DNA of 64,000 bases from Alkalicoccobacillus porphyridii (GCF_007293315.1 NZ_VLXZ01000002.1:310001-374000); one strand, 5' to 3'. Numbered from the stretch's first letter, positions 1 through 9,389 are shown. The notes: generated from the letters alone by a model not told the origin. Numbers and translations: made by a program.

Positions 1-26
1 AGTATCTGTCAGAAGGGGCGGAGTAT

Positions 27-1331
27 TCATGTGAATTTATTTAATGGTTCCTCTAAAACACGCTCTTCTTTTATCAGTTTGCGGTTTAGTAATTCTGGCA
101 CTACCTGTTCAACGATTTCTGTGAAACCTTCCTCCATATAAGGTGGCATTAAGTTAAATCCGTCACACGCTCTTTCCTCGTACCATTGTTGCAATTTATC
201 AGAGATAGTATTGGGAGTCCCTACTACAATTTGATGAGAACGACTGGCTGCGTATGCCTTCCCCACCTCCGCCAATGTCTTATTTTCCTGCCTGGCTTTT
301 CTTATCACTGCTTGAAATCTTCCTTTACTACCTCGTATTACATTTTCTATATCAGGGAATTTGTCGTCTACATCATGCTGAGATAAGTCATAGTTCATAC
401 TTCCAGACATAAAGGCAATGCCTGCCATAGGATGAATTAATGAGTCTAAATACTGTCGCTTTTCCTCTGCTTCTTTTTCAGTACTACCAATGATCGGCAT
501 CACGCCTGGGAGAATGCTTATAGAATCTTGAGATCTATGATGCCTTTTCATTCTAGACTGTACGTCTTGATAAAATCGTTTTGCAGATTCTAGCGTAGGT
601 TGAACAGTGAATATGATATCTGCGTTCTTCACGGCTAACTCACGAAAGGTCTCTGATGAGCCTGCTTGTATAATGGTTGGATGTCCATATTCGGATAAAG
701 GAACGTTTAATGGCCCTTTCACATCAAACCAGTGGCTCTCATGATCAATGTAATGCACATGATCCTTATTCGAATAAACACCTGTTTTCTTATCCTTTGG
801 ATCGGTCCCCGCGTCCCAACTGCTCCATAGCTTCTTCACAACCTCTATGAATTCCTCTGCCCTTTCATAGCGAGTGGCATGGTCTAAATGCAACGACTCC
901 CCAAAATTACGAGCCTCCGCATCACTCGTTGAAGTCACAACATTCCAAGCTACTCTTCCCTGACTGAGGTGATTTAACGTAGCAAACATTCTCGCAATGT
1001 GATAAGGCTCGTGATAGGTAGTAGAAGCAGTTGCTGCAAGTTTTATATGTTTAGTAACTGCGCTTAGTGAAGAAATTAGTGTAATTGGTTCTGATGTAAT
1101 CGATGGGCGATACATCACAGAATCGGCAAAGCTTGAACCATATATATCATCTAAAGCAAGCTTGTCAGAAAAAAAGACCATATCCAGCTTTGCTTGCTCT
1201 GCTTTCTTAACAATATTTGCATAAAATTTAAAATCCAACGGACTGCCTGGAGTGGCAGTAGGATACCGCCATCCTCCTGCGTGATGACCCGTTGACGTCA
1301 TAAATAACCCTAGCTTCATCTTCTGACTCAT
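27..1331 (-). CDS. NtaA/SnaA/DszA-family flavin-dependent monooxygenase (YtnJ/CmoJ-like)
   Basis: This 434-aa cytoplasmic TIM-barrel enzyme belongs to the luciferase-like class that uses FMNH2 from a partner reductase and O2, typically to cleave C-S or C-N bonds. The hallmarks of the subfamily are visible: GHHAGGWR near residue 20, AWNVVTS at 128-134, IIQAGSS near 220 and CDGFNL near the C-terminus. Length is normal for the family (about 430-450). The start codon overlaps the stop of the ABC ATPase gene by one base, so it is the last gene of a translationally coupled operon. With the YtnI-like redoxin and LysR gene upstream, the closest known context is S-alkyl-cysteine salvage in B. subtilis (YtnJ). 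The substrate is inferred, not seen. No flavin reductase gene lies in the window. Confidence 0.9.
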   Translation of the reverse strand: MSQKMKLGLFMTSTGHHAGGWRYPTATPGSPLDFKFYANIVKKAEQAKLDMVFFSDKLALDDIYGSSFADSVMYRPSITSEPITLISSLSAVTKHIKLAATASTTYHEPYHIARMFATLNHLSQGRVAWNVVTSTSDAEARNFGESLHLDHATRYERAEEFIEVVKKLWSSWDAGTDPKDKKTGVYSNKDHVHYIDHESHWFDVKGPLNVPLSEYGHPTIIQAGSSETFRELAVKNADIIFTVQPTLESAKRFYQDVQSRMKRHHRSQDSISILPGVMPIIGSTEKEAEEKRQYLDSLIHPMAGIAFMSGSMNYDLSQHDVDDKFPDIENVIRGSKGRFQAVIRKARQENKTLAEVGKAYAASRSHQIVVGTPNTISDKLQQWYEERACDGFNLMPPYMEEGFTEIVEQVVPELLNRKLIKEERVLEEPLNKFT

Positions 1332-3394
1332 TAACCTTCTCTCCCTCCTGCTATATGCAAGGATCGTTCGTTAACATGAATCAATGGATAATGACATGCT
1401 ACTGCTCGATTATCGTTTAAGTTAGTCAATGTTGGTTCTTCCTTTTTACACTTGTCCGTGGCAAAGACACACCTCGTATGAAAACGGCAGCCTGACGGCG
1501 GAGAAATTTGAGATGGAATTTCTCCATTTGTACTATTTATTTTTTGATCAGATGCTTGTTGACTTAGCTCGGCCTCTGGATTCAAGATTGAGTCATTAAG
1601 CGTTTGTGTGTAGGGATGTGCAGGGTGAGCGAATAGATCATCCGCTGGAGCAATCTCAACAATCTTCCCTAGATACATCACACCAATTCGATCAGAGATA
1701 TGCCTTACAACTTGAAGACCATGAGCAATAAATAAAAAGGTAAGACCTAACTCTTTCTGCAAGTCTTGCAACAGATTGATAACCTGCGCTTGAATGGAAA
1801 CGTCTAGAGCGGATACTGCTTCATCTGCTAGAATAAATTTTGGTTTCATCGTGATGGCCCTTGCAATGACAATTCTTTGACGTTGGCCACCAGAAAATTC
1901 ATGCGGATAGCGATTGTACCAAGATGCCTTCAATCCAACCATTTCCATTACTTCTTTTACTTTCGTTTCAATTGCACTATCTGAATCAGAACTAAAGTTA
2001 CGTAAAGGCTCTCCAATAACCTTGCCCAGCTTCCACCTGGGATTTATAGAGCCATAGGGGTCCTGAAAAATGACCTGCATTTGCTTACGTACATCTCTCA
2101 ATTGTTTTCCGGATAATGAGTCAAGAGCTTCTCCCTCAAATGAAATATCTCCAGAGGTCGGTTTCTCAAGTTGTACAAGTAAACGCCCAAGCGTTGATTT
2201 ACCGCTTCCAGATTCCCCTACAAGCCCAAACGTCTCACCTTGACGTATTTGAAGACTGACTCCATCGACAGCATGAATATGTTGACTTCTAAAAGAAAAT
2301 AACTCTTTCTTTACAGGGAAGTGCTTTTTTAGGTTTTTCACATCTAGTAAAATAGGTTGATCATCCAATATATAGGTCCGTTCATCTTTATTATGTTGAT
2401 CTAACGTATTCTTTTGTTCGTTGAGCACCTTTTCACTATACCAGCATGCTACTTGATCTTCGCCAAAAAACTGAATGGGCGGTTCCTGTTCTTTGCAGAG
2501 CTCCGTTGCATATTCGCATCTCGGAGCAAACCTACACCCTTTTGGAATTTCCTTTAAAGACGGAATTGTTCCGTTAATCGCAAACAATCTCGTTTTCCTT
2601 TTTGTCTCATTCGTAATGATTGAGTTTAACAGCCCCCGTGTATACGGGTGTCTAGAGTTTGAAAACAATGTCCTTGCTGCAGCTTGCTCCATTAACTTCC
2701 CTGCGTACATAACCAGTATTCGATCTGCCATTCTTGAAGCCACTCCTAGATCATGTGTAATCAAAAGAATGGACATATTAAATTCTTCCTTTAGTTGATT
2801 AAGCAGGTCTAAGATTTGCGCTTGAACGGTAACATCTAATGCTGTTGTCGGTTCATCTGCAATGAGAAGCGTAGGATTACAGGACAGGGCCATGGCAATC
2901 ATTGCCCGCTGAAGCATCCCCCCTGAAAGCTCATGAGGGTATTGATTCATTCGATAATCAACTTCATTAAGTCCTACCTTTTCTAAAAGGTACTTTGCTC
3001 TTTTGGTTGCTTCCTTTTTTGATACCTTTTTATGTTGTAATATTTCCTCCTCAATCTGAGCACCAATTGTATACACAGGATCAAACGCACTCATTGGCTC
3101 TTGAAAAATCATAGCTATTTTAGAGCCTCTAATATTTCTGAGTCTGGACTGAGGAAGGTGCGTGATGTCTTCACCCTCAAGCTTGATGTCTCCCTCTGAA
3201 ATCATTCCTTTCTCATACTCTACGAGGCGCATAATTGCCATCGATGTGACTGTCTTCCCACTACCAGATTCGCCAACAAGACAAACAACTTCCTTTGGCT
3301 TAATAGAGAAACTTAATTGTTTCACCACATTTAACTTGTCATTATTTATATTAAAATCTATAGATAAGTTAGAGACCGTTAACACATCAACCAT
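1331..3394 (-). CDS. Fused double ATPase of a Dpp/Gsi-type ABC importer
   Basis: One polypeptide of 687 aa carries two complete ABC ATPase domains, as in E. coli GsiA, instead of separate DppD and DppF. Each half has Walker A (GESGSGKT, then GESGSGKS), a signature (LSGGMLQR, then FSGGQRQR) and the cysteine-containing oligopeptide-transporter tail (CRFAPRC, CRFHTRC). It should energise import by the two permeases just upstream. The start at 3394 is chosen because AAGGAG sits a few bases before that ATG. A longer frame from 3415 would translate the ribosome binding site itself. The next gene overlaps its stop by one base. Confidence 0.93.
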   Translation of the reverse strand: MVDVLTVSNLSIDFNINNDKLNVVKQLSFSIKPKEVVCLVGESGSGKTVTSMAIMRLVEYEKGMISEGDIKLEGEDITHLPQSRLRNIRGSKIAMIFQEPMSAFDPVYTIGAQIEEEILQHKKVSKKEATKRAKYLLEKVGLNEVDYRMNQYPHELSGGMLQRAMIAMALSCNPTLLIADEPTTALDVTVQAQILDLLNQLKEEFNMSILLITHDLGVASRMADRILVMYAGKLMEQAAARTLFSNSRHPYTRGLLNSIITNETKRKTRLFAINGTIPSLKEIPKGCRFAPRCEYATELCKEQEPPIQFFGEDQVACWYSEKVLNEQKNTLDQHNKDERTYILDDQPILLDVKNLKKHFPVKKELFSFRSQHIHAVDGVSLQIRQGETFGLVGESGSGKSTLGRLLVQLEKPTSGDISFEGEALDSLSGKQLRDVRKQMQVIFQDPYGSINPRWKLGKVIGEPLRNFSSDSDSAIETKVKEVMEMVGLKASWYNRYPHEFSGGQRQRIVIARAITMKPKFILADEAVSALDVSIQAQVINLLQDLQKELGLTFLFIAHGLQVVRHISDRIGVMYLGKIVEIAPADDLFAHPAHPYTQTLNDSILNPEAELSQQASDQKINSTNGEIPSQISPPSGCRFHTRCVFATDKCKKEEPTLTNLNDNRAVACHYPLIHVNERSLHIAGGREG

Positions 3395-3421
3395 GTTGTC
3401 ACTCCTTTTTATCACTTATCT

Positions 3422-4303
3422 TTAGCCTCTTGGATCAAAGTAAGCCCTCAGTTCATCGCCTATTAAATTGACTGAGAGAACTAAAATGGTGATAGCGAGT
3501 CCAGGAAATGTCGCCACCCACCAAGCTACGTTTAAATAGGAACGCCCTTGGGACAATAAATATCCCCAATCAGGTAATTCCTTTATCTCGCTTAAACCTA
3601 AAAAGCTCAGACCCGCGCCAATTAATATAGACGTTCCCATACCAATTGTCGCCATCACTAACAACGGAGACATACAGTGGGGAAGAATGTGAGTGATAAT
3701 GATCTTTGCATGTGAGGCGCCAGAGGAAATAGCAGCCTTAATAAACAATCTGTTCTTAACTGCAATTACCTGACTTCTCATCACTCGGGCGAAGTTTGGA
3801 ATCATTGCAATACTGACAGCAAGTATTGTAGATGTAAGACTTGTACTTAGAAGGGCAGACACTGTAATCGCGAGTAGGATCCCAGGAATCGTCATGAGTA
3901 TATCAATACACCTCATTAAAAACATGTCTAAAATCCCACCAAAATACCCACCAATTAAGCTGATCAATGTACCAATAAACCCTCCAACTAGCACCGACGC
4001 CACTCCGATAAACAAGGATTGTGCACTACCATATACAATCAAACTAAACACATCTCGACCAAGTTGATCTGTCCCAAAAAAGTGAGTACTACCTGGTGGT
4101 TGTAATAACTGATCAGGCTGCATGACTGGTGGTGACTGCGAAGCAATGACAGAAGGCATTAAAGCAGCAGCTGTAATACCTATGAGAACAGCAATCCCAC
4201 CCCAAAGTAGTGCTTTTCTAGTCCAGCCTTTTATGAATTGTTTTTGATTTGTTCTCTCTTTTTTTAAGAGAATTGTGTGGTATGATTTAGACAAAACACT
4301 CAT
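3422..4303 (-). CDS. DppC/GsiD-type ABC transporter permease
   Basis: This 293-aa inner-membrane subunit of a peptide-class importer has an N-terminal membrane segment (around residues 30-50), a conserved FFGTDQLGRDV motif near residue 75, then the multi-span BPD_transp_1 domain. The EAA-type loop (ISSGASHAKIIITHILPH) docks on the ATPase. It ends in the DELRAYFDPRG tail usual for DppC relatives. It lies 27 bases upstream of the ATPase start and 26 bases downstream of the DppB-like gene. The ribosome binding site AAAGGAG precedes the ATG by about 10 bases. Confidence 0.92.
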   Translation of the reverse strand: MSVLSKSYHTILLKKERTNQKQFIKGWTRKALLWGGIAVLIGITAAALMPSVIASQSPPVMQPDQLLQPPGSTHFFGTDQLGRDVFSLIVYGSAQSLFIGVASVLVGGFIGTLISLIGGYFGGILDMFLMRCIDILMTIPGILLAITVSALLSTSLTSTILAVSIAMIPNFARVMRSQVIAVKNRLFIKAAISSGASHAKIIITHILPHCMSPLLVMATIGMGTSILIGAGLSFLGLSEIKELPDWGYLLSQGRSYLNVAWWVATFPGLAITILVLSVNLIGDELRAYFDPRG

Positions 4304-4329
4304 GTATTTTCAGCTCCTTTTCCTCATGC

Positions 4330-5253
4330 CTAAGCTTCGCGTTTAATTCTTGGATCAATGACTGAATACGATACATCTACCAATAGATTAATTGTGATGT
4401 AGGTAATAGAGATTAGAAGAATCGCTCCCTGTAATACCGGGATGTCTTTTTGGTTAATCGCCCCGATGATGACTGTACCTACTCCCTGTCTGGAGAACAC
4501 GGTTTCCGTTACGACGGATCCCGCAAGCATTTCTCCAAATAAGATACCAATGACCGTAACCGTTGGAAGAATTGCATTACGTAATACATGTTTGATAATA
4601 ATCTTTCGCTCACTTAGTCCCTTAGAACGTAAGGTGGTTACAAATTTATTATTCAAGACATCCAACATGCTATTCCTTATTAGTCGTGTAATCACACCAG
4701 CTCCACTTATTCCTAGTGCTAGTGCTGGAAGGACAAGCTGATTCAGACTACCGCTTCCTATAGAAGGAAACCAATTAAACTGAACGGAGAAAATCATAAT
4801 CAGGATAATGCCAATCCAAAAATTTGGCATGGAGATCCCAAATAGACTGATTACACGGACAACATTATCGATAAACGTATTAGAATAAACCGCCGATAAC
4901 ACTCCTAATACAACGCCAAGCGTAATAGCTACAATCGTACTGGCAATCGTTAATGTTAAGGTAGCAGGAAAGTGGGCCAGCAGCTTATCAAGTACCGGTT
5001 CATTTGTAACAAAGGACTGTCCCAAATTCCCTTGAATAATATTAAGAAGATACGTGACATATTGTTGACCAAGCGACTGATTGAGTCCTAGTTTTTCTTC
5101 AATCTGGCTAATGGTTTCAGCTGATACTTCTTCACCTGCGATTAAATCAGCTACACTACCAGGTAGAAAGTGAATTAAGAAAAAGACTAGAGTTAGACAG
5201 CCAAGAATAACCGGTATGGCAATCAGCATTCTTTTTATTACAAACTGGAGCAC
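4330..5253 (-). CDS. DppB/GsiC-type ABC transporter permease
   Basis: This 307-aa permease starts with GTG behind GGAGG. It has the classical DppB layout: a first membrane helix (MLIAIPVILGCLTLVFFLIHFLPG), an extracytoplasmic segment (EKLGLNQSLGQQYV), then five more helices with an EAA loop (LRSKGLSERKIIIKHVLRNA). It ends with VIDPRIKREA, a typical terminus. It pairs with the downstream DppC-like subunit to form the pore. Whether the cargo is a peptide, glutathione or a conjugate cannot be read from the permease; the operon context suggests an S-containing compound. Confidence 0.92.
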   Translation of the reverse strand: MLQFVIKRMLIAIPVILGCLTLVFFLIHFLPGSVADLIAGEEVSAETISQIEEKLGLNQSLGQQYVTYLLNIIQGNLGQSFVTNEPVLDKLLAHFPATLTLTIASTIVAITLGVVLGVLSAVYSNTFIDNVVRVISLFGISMPNFWIGIILIMIFSVQFNWFPSIGSGSLNQLVLPALALGISGAGVITRLIRNSMLDVLNNKFVTTLRSKGLSERKIIIKHVLRNAILPTVTVIGILFGEMLAGSVVTETVFSRQGVGTVIIGAINQKDIPVLQGAILLISITYITINLLVDVSYSVIDPRIKREA

Positions 5254-5271
5254 AAAGTTCCCTCCTTACTA

Positions 5272-6903
5272 CTATGGTTGATCTAGCCATGTATCATAGA
5301 ATTGCGGAAACCCTGTATAATCAAATGTAATATCATTTACTTCCTGTCCAACACCAATATTGTAGAGAAAAACATATGTCGGAATTGAATAGATGTCTGA
5401 TATAATTTTCTCTTGAATATCACCGTACAGCTCTAACCTTCTCTCAGGGTCTGTTTCTTCCACTGCTTGATCGAGCCAATCATCCAACTCTTCATCTTTT
5501 ACTTTAGATACCGTATTTTCTCCTCGAGGACCTCTAGTTGAAAAGATGACTCTAAGAACATCTGGTTCACCTGAAAACTGACTTGAAGCGAACAGATCAT
5601 AATCACCTGCATCTGCACGTTCACGATAGGTCCCAGATGGAAGCGAGATAATATCCAACTCAAACCCTACTTCCTTTAATTGTTGTTGTAGGATTGTAAT
5701 AAGATCTAGCCGTTTTTCGCGGTTTCCTTGCGTATCGATAAATTCTACTTTCAGTTTCTCTCCATTTTTCTCACGGATGCCATCTGCTCCAACTTCCCAG
5801 CCTTCTGCTTCAAGTATTTCTGCTGCCTTTTCTGCATCGTGGCTCCACGTATCCTTTAAATCTTTATAGCCCAATGTGCCAGGACTTATTGAAGAATAGG
5901 CTGTTTCAAATGTACCTAAATAATTTGTATTCACTGCGGCTTCCATATCGATTGCCAATCTAAACGCTTCTCGGATTTCCTTCTTATCCCAAGGTTCTTT
6001 ATTCGAATTTAAGAATAGATTGTAATTATTTTGAATGAGTTCTTTTTCAAAAATATGAAACTGGTCATTTGCTTCAAGAGCTGCAAGATTCTGAGGAGGA
6101 ATAATATCTGCTGCGTGGACTTGCTTACTCTCAAGAACGCCAATTCTTGTTGCCTCTTCAGGAACCATTTTTATAACAACGGTGTCTAAGTAAGCTGGGC
6201 CTTCATGATTCGCTGTCGGCGGCGCCCAGTCATATTCTTTGTTATTCTCCAAATGAATTTCTGTACCCTCAATTAACTCAGAAAATACAAACGGACCTGT
6301 TCCAACCGGATTATGCACAAATCGATCTCCTTGTTCTTCAACAGCTGTAGGAGAAACTATGCCTAATGTAGTATGAGACAGGTTGCTCAAGAATGGTGCA
6401 AATGTTTCACTAAAATGAATGGTTACGGTAAACTCATCTATCACTTCGGCAGATTCAAACGGACCTATCTCATTTTTTGATATATATGCATTCGTCTCAG
6501 GATCGTTAATCCGGTCAAAGTTGAACTTTACAGCTTCAGCATTAAACGGAGTCCCATCATGAAAGGTTACGTCTTCTCTTAGCTTAAATGTGTAACTCTT
6601 TTGATCCTCTGATATTTCCCAAGACTCAGCAAGCCAAGGCTCTATTGAATGGTCTTCATTTTCAACAACCAAGCTATCATAGATGGAGCGAATGACTCGT
6701 ATATTCTGGGCATTTGCTGTTTTATGCGGATCCATGACATCACCGTCAAGAGAACCACCTAAGGCAAATATAAAGTCTCCTCCAGAAACAGGTTCTTGAT
6801 TTGAATCATCCCCAGATGATTGACCTGAGCTTGCCGCTCCCCCATTACAAGCTGCTAACACCCAAACAAACAATACAGCTATCAACCATTTACCTAACCT
6901 CAC
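5272..6903 (-). CDS. Solute-binding lipoprotein of the Dpp/Gsi-type importer (SBP_bac_5)
   Basis: About 543 aa. The leader ends in a lipobox (VLAAC), so the protein is lipid-anchored outside the membrane. The mature start is Gly/Ser/Asp-rich, followed by the family-5 peptide/nickel-binding fold (GDVMDPHKTANAQNIRVIRS, then ESWEISEDQKSYTFKLRE and FHDGTPFNAEAV). It captures the cargo for the permeases encoded next. The start is set at the GTG at 6903, eight bases after AAGGAG; the GTG at 6912 lies too close to that site. A hairpin with a T-rich 3' side lies just upstream and may lower its expression relative to the monooxygenase and redoxin genes. Confidence 0.92.
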   Translation of the reverse strand: MRLGKWLIAVLFVWVLAACNGGAASSGQSSGDDSNQEPVSGGDFIFALGGSLDGDVMDPHKTANAQNIRVIRSIYDSLVVENEDHSIEPWLAESWEISEDQKSYTFKLREDVTFHDGTPFNAEAVKFNFDRINDPETNAYISKNEIGPFESAEVIDEFTVTIHFSETFAPFLSNLSHTTLGIVSPTAVEEQGDRFVHNPVGTGPFVFSELIEGTEIHLENNKEYDWAPPTANHEGPAYLDTVVIKMVPEEATRIGVLESKQVHAADIIPPQNLAALEANDQFHIFEKELIQNNYNLFLNSNKEPWDKKEIREAFRLAIDMEAAVNTNYLGTFETAYSSISPGTLGYKDLKDTWSHDAEKAAEILEAEGWEVGADGIREKNGEKLKVEFIDTQGNREKRLDLITILQQQLKEVGFELDIISLPSGTYRERADAGDYDLFASSQFSGEPDVLRVIFSTRGPRGENTVSKVKDEELDDWLDQAVEETDPERRLELYGDIQEKIISDIYSIPTYVFLYNIGVGQEVNDITFDYTGFPQFYDTWLDQP

Positions 6904-6920
6904 TCTTTTCACTCCTTCTC

Positions 6921-6958
6921 TTAAAAGAGTGAGATTGGACTAACTCCCTCTCACTCTT
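6921..6958 (-). terminator. Intra-operon hairpin with T-rich end
   Basis: Arms AAGAGTGAGA and TCTCACTCTT are fully complementary around a 14-base loop, and the 3' arm ends in TCTTTTAAG on the minus strand. It stands between the flavin monooxygenase and the solute-binding protein gene, so it could act as a partial terminator that sets their ratio. No ORF covers it. Confidence 0.6.
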
Positions 6959-6965
6959 ACTCTTT

Positions 6966-8042
6966 TTATACAGCCTGCGTATTCTTTAATTTGGCATTTA
7001 CTCGCGGGATAATATCTCTACCAATTGCCTCTACTGTTTCTAAATGAGGGTATCCTCTTAGTAATATCTTCTCAAAGCCTAATTCAGCATACTCAATGAC
7101 ACGATCTGCAATTTGATCAGGTGTGCCTACAAGTGCTATTGAATTGCCACCTAGAACTTGAGTTAAACCAGCCCAAACATTTGGACCAAGTATGAAATCC
7201 TTATCCTTAGAGGTTTGTCTCAGCTTCTCTAACCTCTTCTCACCAATTGATTCGTTTGATTGAGTGACTTTTGACTTTGCCTGTATTTGCTCCACATTCA
7301 CTTTACTTAATAGATTTCTTGCCTTTTCCCACGCAAGTTCCTCCGTATCAGCGACAATCACCTGAAAGGAAGCTGAGTATTTAAGCGTTCGTTTATATTG
7401 TTTTTCAAGAGCCTTCATTTCTTGAATTCGGTTCCTTGTCTCTTCATAGGACTCACCCCAGAGCATATATACATCCCCATGCTCGGCAGCTACATGCTGA
7501 CCAGCCTCTGAGGCACCACCTATGAAAATCTCCGGTCGTGGTTGTTGAATAGATTTAGGGAACAAGGATGCTCCTTTTAACGTATAAAAGTCTCCTTCGT
7601 GACTGACTGTGTCCTCTTCAAAAAGACTTTTTATAATATGGACAAACTCAGCTGTACGTTTGTATCTTTGGTCATGAGGAAGTGTGTCACCATCCCTGCT
7701 TAGTTCAACGGGCGATCCCCCGGTCACAACATTTATTTGCGCTCGACCATTAGACAAATAGTCCAAAGTAGAAAACTGTTTAGCGAAAACGCTTGGACTA
7801 ATGAATCCTGGTCTAGCTGCATATAAGAAGTTTAGATTTTTGGTTGAGTTAATCAATGAAGCGGCAACAATTGACGCATCTAAACACGGGCTGCCTGTGG
7901 GTAATAACATCGACGAAATTCCAGACTTCTCAGCAATTTGAGCTATTCTTTGGTTATATTCAAATGTTGGTTCTCTCTCAGGACGAACACCTACGTACTT
8001 ACTATCACCGGAAGTTGGGAACATTGAAATAAATTCAACCAT
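6966..8042 (-). CDS. LLM-class flavin-dependent monooxygenase (SsuD/YtmO-like)
   Basis: This 358-aa luciferase-like enzyme is of the alkanesulfonate monooxygenase type. It has the SsuD-like opening (EFISMFPTSGDSKYVG), INVVTGG near residue 112, HEGDFY near 160 and IFIGGASE near 180. It is expected to use FMNH2 and O2 on a sulfonate or S-substituted compound. The start is at 8042 because AAGGGTGAG precedes that ATG. A 26-residue upstream extension would cross a hairpin and has no binding site. It lies between the redoxin gene and the importer genes, each separated from it by a hairpin. Confidence 0.92.
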   Translation of the reverse strand: MVEFISMFPTSGDSKYVGVRPEREPTFEYNQRIAQIAEKSGISSMLLPTGSPCLDASIVAASLINSTKNLNFLYAARPGFISPSVFAKQFSTLDYLSNGRAQINVVTGGSPVELSRDGDTLPHDQRYKRTAEFVHIIKSLFEEDTVSHEGDFYTLKGASLFPKSIQQPRPEIFIGGASEAGQHVAAEHGDVYMLWGESYEETRNRIQEMKALEKQYKRTLKYSASFQVIVADTEELAWEKARNLLSKVNVEQIQAKSKVTQSNESIGEKRLEKLRQTSKDKDFILGPNVWAGLTQVLGGNSIALVGTPDQIADRVIEYAELGFEKILLRGYPHLETVEAIGRDIIPRVNAKLKNTQAV

Positions 8043-8066
8043 TATTCTCACCCTTTCATATAAATT

Positions 8067-8102
8067 AAAGAAAACCCAATAACACTTCATGTGCTCTTGG
8101 GT
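8067..8102 (-). terminator. Intra-operon terminator-like hairpin
   Basis: On the minus strand the arms ACCCAAGAGCAC and GTGTTATTGGGT pair with two internal mismatches around a short loop, and TTTCTTT follows. It lies between the redoxin gene and the monooxygenase gene of the same operon, so partial termination or mRNA processing is likely. Confidence 0.6.
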
Positions 8103-8123
8103 CTCCAGTCGTCTGGTCAACCG

Positions 8124-8381
8124 TTATGAGATTGCTTTTCGTTCAAGAATTTTGTTGAGATCGCCGTCAAGGATGGCTTCGTAGTGCTGATCTTTTCCGA
8201 TTTCAACTACTGGTACGTGACGAATGCCGTATTTTATTTCTAATACATCTCTTAGATAGGGGTGCTCCCCTACATCAAGATTCTTGTAGATAATGTTTCC
8301 CTCTTTTAACTCGGCTTTTAGTGCTTGGCAGGCGCTGCATCCTTCTCTACTCCATAGGACAATGTTTGTTTGATTGGACAT
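8124..8381 (-). CDS. Glutaredoxin-like thiol-disulfide protein (YtnI-like)
   Basis: A small 85-aa thioredoxin-fold protein. The active-site motif CSAC lies at about residues 20-23 after WSREG, followed by a cis-Pro region (RHVPVVEIG) and GDLNKIL. The start at 8381 has AAGGGGG a few bases upstream; a 12-residue longer frame lacks a site. In B. subtilis the comparable protein YtnI sits in the S-alkyl-cysteine salvage operon next to two LLM monooxygenases and behind a LysR regulator, which is exactly the arrangement here. A role in reducing a sulfenate or disulfide intermediate is inferred. Confidence 0.85.
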   Translation of the reverse strand: MSNQTNIVLWSREGCSACQALKAELKEGNIIYKNLDVGEHPYLRDVLEIKYGIRHVPVVEIGKDQHYEAILDGDLNKILERKAIS

Positions 8382-8483
8382 GCTGAATCCCCCTTTGTTC
8401 AATAGTGAGTTAACCAATCGGATTAATAGTTAATATAGCTTACTTCACCGTATTTGTATAATTGAAAAAAATGAAACGTTATT

Positions 8484-9389
8484 TCACTTTTTTTGAAGTG
8501 ATTCGTCCTGGTGCTTTAATTCCTTGTAAAATAAATCAATTAAGTAGGTCATTGCATTTCCAGTGTAGGATTTTTCTTCATTACGCATGAGCCCTACGGT
8601 TAATTCCTTCTGAAAGTCTTGAAGGGGTTTTAATACTGTTCCGGGTGGTGGTGGGCTAGCGGCAATGATAGGTACGGCAGCAAGACCATAACCAAGTTCG
8701 ACGTAATGCTTTAGGGCAAGCATATTGCTAATTTCCATGCGGTATTTAGGCTTTAGGCCTTTATCGATCATTTGCTTTTCTAGATTGCGTCTAAACGGGC
8801 ATATGGCTGTTGTGATAAGGATCATCTCATCCTCTATGTCTTCTAAACGTACTGATTCTCGATTGGCTAAAGGGTGAGAGTTCTGCATAAGTAATGCAAC
8901 ATCCTCCGTGAAAAGCGGTGAAAAGTGTAGGGTTGATATTTCATCCGGTGCTGTACAGATGGCAAGATCGATTTCACCTTTTTTAACCATTTCTACAAGG
9001 GCTCTACTGCTTTGAATTTGAATATTAACGTTTACCTTTGGAAATTTCTCATAAAAGGGCGTTAGTACATGAGGCATTCTGTAACTAGCCGTGGGTTCCA
9101 TCACACCAATTCGGATGTCACCCGATTCACCGTGAATAAAGTCAGCCATTAGCTCTTGTAGGATGTCATAGTCTTTTAATAACACTTCTCCTTTGGCGTT
9201 TAATAGCCGCCCAGCTTCTGTCAGCTGGAAGTTCTTCCCCCTTTCGATTAATAGCACACCGAGCTCTTGTTCAAGCTTTTTCATCTGCATAGTAATCGTG
9301 GACTGGGCATAGGCAAGCTCTTCCGCTGCTTTTTGAAAACTTTTATGCTTCACAATGGTTCTAAACGTTTTGATGCTTCTCAGATCCAT
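8484..9389 (-). CDS. LysR-family transcriptional regulator
   Basis: 301 aa with an N-terminal winged helix-turn-helix (residues 1-60, SFQKAAEELAYAQSTITMQMKKLEQELG) and a periplasmic-binding-like effector domain to the C-terminus. The start is the ATG at 9389, placed correctly behind GGAGG; a GTG two codons earlier overlaps the binding site. It is oriented with, and directly upstream of, the redoxin-monooxygenase-importer operon, with about 100 bases between. It probably activates that operon in response to a sulfur intermediate, as YtlI does in B. subtilis. The effector is unknown. Confidence 0.9.
   Translation of the reverse strand: MDLRSIKTFRTIVKHKSFQKAAEELAYAQSTITMQMKKLEQELGVLLIERGKNFQLTEAGRLLNAKGEVLLKDYDILQELMADFIHGESGDIRIGVMEPTASYRMPHVLTPFYEKFPKVNVNIQIQSSRALVEMVKKGEIDLAICTAPDEISTLHFSPLFTEDVALLMQNSHPLANRESVRLEDIEDEMILITTAICPFRRNLEKQMIDKGLKPKYRMEISNMLALKHYVELGYGLAAVPIIAASPPPPGTVLKPLQDFQKELTVGLMRNEEKSYTGNAMTYLIDLFYKELKHQDESLQKK

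Noticed and set aside
2475-3425. Plus-strand frames of 107 and 87 codons over the fused ATPase gene
   Set aside because: Antisense shadows of highly conserved ATPase motifs.
6913-6965. Riboswitch upstream of the solute-binding protein
   Set aside because: Only a simple hairpin is visible; no conserved aptamer core (S-box, T-box or others) was found.
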